A stretch of 64,000 nucleotides of DNA from an uncultured Pseudogracilibacillus sp. GTDB taxonomy: Bacteria; Bacillota; Bacilli; Bacillales; Amphibacillaceae. Each line of letters opens with the position of its first letter. The first letter of the stretch is position 1. A program made the translations under genes and the position numbers. The stretch covers positions 1 to 64,000 of the forward strand of contig CALJVC010000050.1 in assembly GCA_937974845.1 (NCBI GenBank), written 5' to 3'. The notes below the pieces were generated by a model. The model saw only the letters and a list, made by a program, of their open reading frames with translations, did no database searches and was not told the origin of the DNA. Below, in pieces: positions 60,978 through 64,000 of the stretch.

Positions 60978-63239
60978 GTGGCAAAAAAGAAAAAAAAGAA
61001 AACCCGAAGCAATAAAAGCAGTTTAAAAAAGCAATTTAAAATAGAACTCCTTGGTCTTTTGCTCATTTTTTTAGCTATTTTCGGTAGTGGTGCTTCGATG
61101 ATTAGCGATGGCTTTATCCCGCAGATCTTAGAACATAGCTTTCGTTTCCTTTTCGGTATTTGGTATTTTATGGCTTCGGTTTTATTAGCAATAATCGGAG
61201 TTTATTATGTCGTAAAAAGAAAAACCTTTCATTTTTTAACGAAGAAGAAATTCGGTTTTACACTTATTTTTTTAGGAATCTTACTATTTACGCATATTCA
61301 TACCTTCGAACGCTTGCAAGTAGAGTTAGGGGAGGTGTCGATTTTACAAAAGTCGTGGCAACATTTTACTCTATATATGAAGGGAGTCGGGGTTTCTAGC
61401 CAGCTGGGCGGGGGTATGGTTGGCGCCCTTTTACTTACGGCTACGTATTATTTATTTTCCTTTACCGGTGCAAAAATTGTCACTGTTTTTTCTCTGTTAA
61501 TTGGGCTTGTTTTTTTAACAGGCTTATCCTTTGAGCAGATAGCAAGCTTTTTCCAGCCCTTGAAGCAACGTTGGGTCCAATATTGGAAAGAGAGGAAACT
61601 TGAAGAACCCCAAGATATATTGCAAGCGGAAAAGGAACTAGATATGGTAGTAGGAGAAGATTTCCAAAAACTTGAAACGATCCCTAAGCAAGAAGAAAGG
61701 ACTAGTTTTGCAGTAGAATATGCTGAAGAAGAGAAGAAGGATCCTATACAGGATATAGAGGAGTATGGCGAAAGCTCTGATAATGAAGCGCCGATGGTTT
61801 CTTTTTTCTCTCAAGATGATGGGGATTATGAGCTTCCAAGCCTAGATTTGTTAAATCCTCCAGTACATAAGGTAAGGCGACAAGATAAAGGAAAGATTAA
61901 GGAAACGGTTGAAACTTTAGCCCATACCTTCAATAGTTTTGGCGTAGAGGCAACGATTACCAAGGCCCACGTTGGTCCAGCAGTTACCCGTTATGAAGTC
62001 CATCCGGAAGCGGGAGTAAAGGTCAGTCGTATTTTAAATTTACAGGATGACCTTGCCCTTGCCTTAGCCGCTCAAGATATTAGAATCGAGGCACCGATTC
62101 CAGGTAAGTCTGCCATCGGAATTGAAGTACCAAATGCCGATGTCACGATGGTTTCCTTACGGGAATTATTAGAACAGGAGCAAAAACCTGAAAATAAATT
62201 GTTGTTTGCCCTCGGCAAAGATATTTCCGGTGAAGTAGTGACGGGAGAATTAAATAAAATGCCTCACTTACTTATTGCAGGAGCAACCGGAAGTGGTAAA
62301 AGTGTTTGTATCAATGGCATTATTTTATCGATTTTAATGCGGGCGAAACCGAGCGAAGTTAAGATGATGATGATCGACCCGAAAAAAGTAGAACTGAATA
62401 TGTATAACGGTATCCCCCATCTTTTAACGCCGGTGGTGACTGATCCGAAGAAAGCTTCGATCGCTTTACGAAAAATCGTCCAAGAAATGGATGAACGCTA
62501 CGAACGATTTTCAGAAACCGGCACGAGAAACATCGAAGGCTATAATAAATATGTCCAAGAACACGCAGATGCCCTTGGTGAGGAGCTCTCTCCTTTACCT
62601 TATATTATTGTTTTAATCGATGAACTAGCTGATTTAATGATGGTCGCCTCTAAGGAAGTAGAAGACGCCATTACCCGTCTCGCTCAAATGGCTAGGGCTG
62701 CTGGTATTCATTTAATTATTGCAACCCAAAGACCTTCTGTCGATGTAATAACCGGGGTAATTAAGGCAAATATTCCGTCAAGGATTGCCTTTAGCGTTTC
62801 TTCTCAAGTTGACTCCCGAACTATTTTAGACGTTGCTGGGGCTGAGAAATTGCTCGGCCGTGGGGATATGCTTTACATTCCTGTAGGGCAGTCTAAACCG
62901 GTTCGCGTTCAGGGAGCCTTTGTTTCGGATGAAGAGGTAGAGCGGGTTGTCAATCACTGTAAAGAACAACAGGAAGCGAATTACGATACTTCAATGATTC
63001 CGGATGAGCCTCAAGACTTTTCAGATGAAGCGAGCGATGAACTGTATGAACCAGCTGTTCAGTTTGTCATTGAGATGCAAAGTGCAAGTGTCTCGATGTT
63101 GCAGCGACGTTTTCGCATTGGATACAATCGGGCTGCTCGCTTGATCGACACAATGGAAGAAAGAGGAATTGTCGGTCCCTATGAAGGAAATCGTCCAAGG
63201 GAAGTACTCGTTGAGGCATTGCCGGAAAAAAAGTCTTAG
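60978..63239 (+). CDS. spoIIIE: DNA translocase of the FtsK/SpoIIIE family
   Basis: A hexameric ATP-driven DNA pump that moves chromosomes through closing septa; in B. subtilis SpoIIIE at this locus acts in sporulation. The 753-residue protein has a Lys-rich N terminus, four hydrophobic helices (about 25-195), an acidic linker (about 215-300), the FtsK alpha-beta motor with Walker [10 protein letters not shown] (about residue 434) and Walker [14 protein letters not shown], and the C-terminal winged-helix gamma domain ([38 protein letters not shown]). GTG 60978 follows GGAGTGAG at 6 bases; longer in-frame starts lack a ribosome site. Whether it is SpoIIIE or a general FtsK cannot be told from sequence; the symbol is by position. 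Confidence 0.94.
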   Translation: MAKKKKKKTRSNKSSLKKQFKIELLGLLLIFLAIFGSGASMISDGFIPQILEHSFRFLFGIWYFMASVLLAIIGVYYVVKRKTFHFLTKKKFGFTLIFLGILLFTHIHTFERLQVELGEVSILQKSWQHFTLYMKGVGVSSQLGGGMVGALLLTATYYLFSFTGAKIVTVFSLLIGLVFLTGLSFEQIASFFQPLKQRWVQYWKERKLEEPQDILQAEKELDMVVGEDFQKLETIPKQEERTSFAVEYAEEEKKDPIQDIEEYGESSDNEAPMVSFFSQDDGDYELPSLDLLNPPVHKVRRQDKGKIKETVETLAHTFNSFGVEATITKAHVGPAVTRYEVHPEAGVKVSRILNLQDDLALALAAQDIRIEAPIPGKSAIGIEVPNADVTMVSLRELLEQEQKPENKLLFALGKDISGEVVTGELNKMPHLLIAGATGSGKSVCINGIILSILMRAKPSEVKMMMIDPKKVELNMYNGIPHLLTPVVTDPKKASIALRKIVQEMDERYERFSETGTRNIEGYNKYVQEHADALGEELSPLPYIIVLIDELADLMMVASKEVEDAITRLAQMARAAGIHLIIATQRPSVDVITGVIKANIPSRIAFSVSSQVDSRTILDVAGAEKLLGRGDMLYIPVGQSKPVRVQGAFVSDEEVERVVNHCKEQQEANYDTSMIPDEPQDFSDEASDELYEPAVQFVIEMQSASVSMLQRRFRIGYNRAARLIDTMEERGIVGPYEGNRPREVLVEALPEKKS

Positions 63240-63266
63240 AATAGTAAAGAAAGTAAGGTGATTATC

Positions 63267-64000
63267 ATGACAGATTTAGAAATATATCGTTTGGAGGAAG
63301 GGGGCTTCCGTTTTCATTTTGTCCCAACGGATAAATTTAAAACAATTACCTTTGTATTGAAAATAAAGGCTCCGTTATTAAGGGAAACCGTAACGAAACG
63401 ATCCCTCTTATCCTTATTATTGAAGCAAGGGACAAAGCGCTATCCTTCGGAAAAGGCGTTACGAGAACAGTTGGACATGTTGTATGGAGCAAGCCTGTAT
63501 ACGACAACGATGAAAAAAGGTAATGACCATATTCTTCATTTACAATTAGATGTAGCCAATGAACGCTTTATCGAAGGGGAAAATAAACTGACGGAAGAAG
63601 CCCTGCAACTTTTTTATGATTTATTATTTGAACCAAATTTAGAAGGAGATTCCTTTCCGTCTGAGGTAGTAGAACAGGAGAAAAAACGTCTAACAAGTAT
63701 TATTGAATCGGTATATGATCATAAAATTTACTATGCGAATCAACGATTACTTGACGAGATGTATAAAGACGAGCCCTTCTCCCTTCATAAGGATGGTTAT
63801 GTCGAAGATTTAGAAGGACTAGATGGTGCTGTTATGTACCAATATTATCGCGAGCTGTTGAAAGAAGATGAAATGGATCTTTACATTTTAGGAGATTTTT
63901 CCCTCGACTCATTGAAGGAGCAAGTGCGAACGCTTTTCACACGGGAAAAGAAACATATAGAAGCTCGAGAACCTATGTTATCATCTACACCGAAGCAGAT
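63267..64000 (+). CDS. ymfF: YmfF-like M16 family protein, partial (cut by window end)
   Basis: The first 244 residues of an insulinase-like protein, starting at ATG 63267 behind AAGTAAGGTG and still open at the window end. The fold pattern matches M16 N-terminal domains (FRFHFVPTDKFKTITFVLKI, then a helix, then LREQLDMLYGASLYTTTMKKGNDHILHLQLDVANERF). The zinc motif HxxEH is missing: at its place the sequence reads KRSLLSLLLKQGTKRYP. In B. subtilis ymfC and ymfD lie between spoIIIE and ymfF; here it follows directly. It may be the inactive partner of an active M16 subunit downstream (YmfH type), which is inference. Confidence 0.8.
   Translation, partial: MTDLEIYRLEEGGFRFHFVPTDKFKTITFVLKIKAPLLRETVTKRSLLSLLLKQGTKRYPSEKALREQLDMLYGASLYTTTMKKGNDHILHLQLDVANERFIEGENKLTEEALQLFYDLLFEPNLEGDSFPSEVVEQEKKRLTSIIESVYDHKIYYANQRLLDEMYKDEPFSLHKDGYVEDLEGLDGAVMYQYYRELLKEDEMDLYILGDFSLDSLKEQVRTLFTREKKHIEAREPMLSSTPKQ

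Noticed and set aside
61160..61399. Open frame of 79 codons inside the ftsK/spoIIIE gene
   Set aside because: Out-of-frame shadow of the transmembrane region; the real frame is conserved.
1..64000. Mobile elements, prophage, CRISPR arrays, toxin-antitoxin or defence genes
   Set aside because: None seen: no transposase, integrase other than XerC, phage protein or spaced repeat array; the region is conserved core genome.

Overview
The window is a continuous stretch of a Bacillales (Bacillaceae-like, low G+C Gram-positive) chromosome. The gene order xerC-hslV-hslU-codY, then the complete fla/che operon, then rpsB-tsf-pyrH-frr-uppS-cdsA-rasP-polC, rimP-nusA-infB-rbfA-truB-ribF-rpsO-pnp and ylxY-mlpA-ymxH-asd-dapG-tepA-ftsK/spoIIIE is the order I know from Bacillus subtilis. 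Nearly every gene is on the + strand with strong GGAGG-type ribosome sites and frequent TTG/GTG starts. I see no tRNA, rRNA, insertion sequence, prophage or CRISPR array. The genus cannot be fixed from the sequence alone.

Layout. (1) 1-1484: one minus-strand B12/iron-siderophore-type binding lipoprotein under a cobalamin riboswitch; this replaces the topA-trmFO pair that precedes xerC in B. subtilis. (2) 1485-5254: xerC, the HslVU protease and the CodY regulator, closed by a terminator. (3) 5312-34306: a fla/che operon of 35 genes, flgB to a swrB-like gene. It holds the basal body, motor/switch, type III export, hook, chemotaxis (cheY, cheB, cheA, cheW, cheC, cheD) and sigD, and after sigD it also carries fapA and a small unknown gene. 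(4) 34307-37654: rpsB, tsf, pyrH, frr. (5) 37692-40795: uppS, cdsA, rasP (dxr is absent). (6) 40830-45104: polC (proS is absent before it). (7) 45125-52627: the rimP-nusA-rnpM-ylxQ-infB-ylxP-rbfA-truB-ribF-rpsO transcription/translation cluster, with a likely NusA-controlled leader. (8) 52785-60089: pnp, ylxY, mlpA, ymxH, asd, dapG (dpaA/dpaB and dapA are absent). (9) 60151-64000: tepA, an FtsK/SpoIIIE translocase, and the start of a YmfF-like M16 protein cut by the window end.

No wholly new system is evident; this is mostly a conserved core region. The best leads are small departures from the expected: a CheB whose receiver domain has lost the acidic pair and the conserved lysine while its esterase triad is intact; a Shine-Dalgarno sequence for swrD separated from its ATG by a perfect 9-bp hairpin that, if folded, brings it to ideal spacing; fliG and cheB, whose best Shine-Dalgarno sequences point to ATC and ATA codons; an HslV with Met-Asp at its N terminus rather than the Met-Ser of the B. 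subtilis serine-type enzyme; two enzyme relatives that have lost catalytic motifs (YlxY and YmfF); and several synteny gaps that may reflect altered sporulation and isoprenoid genetics.
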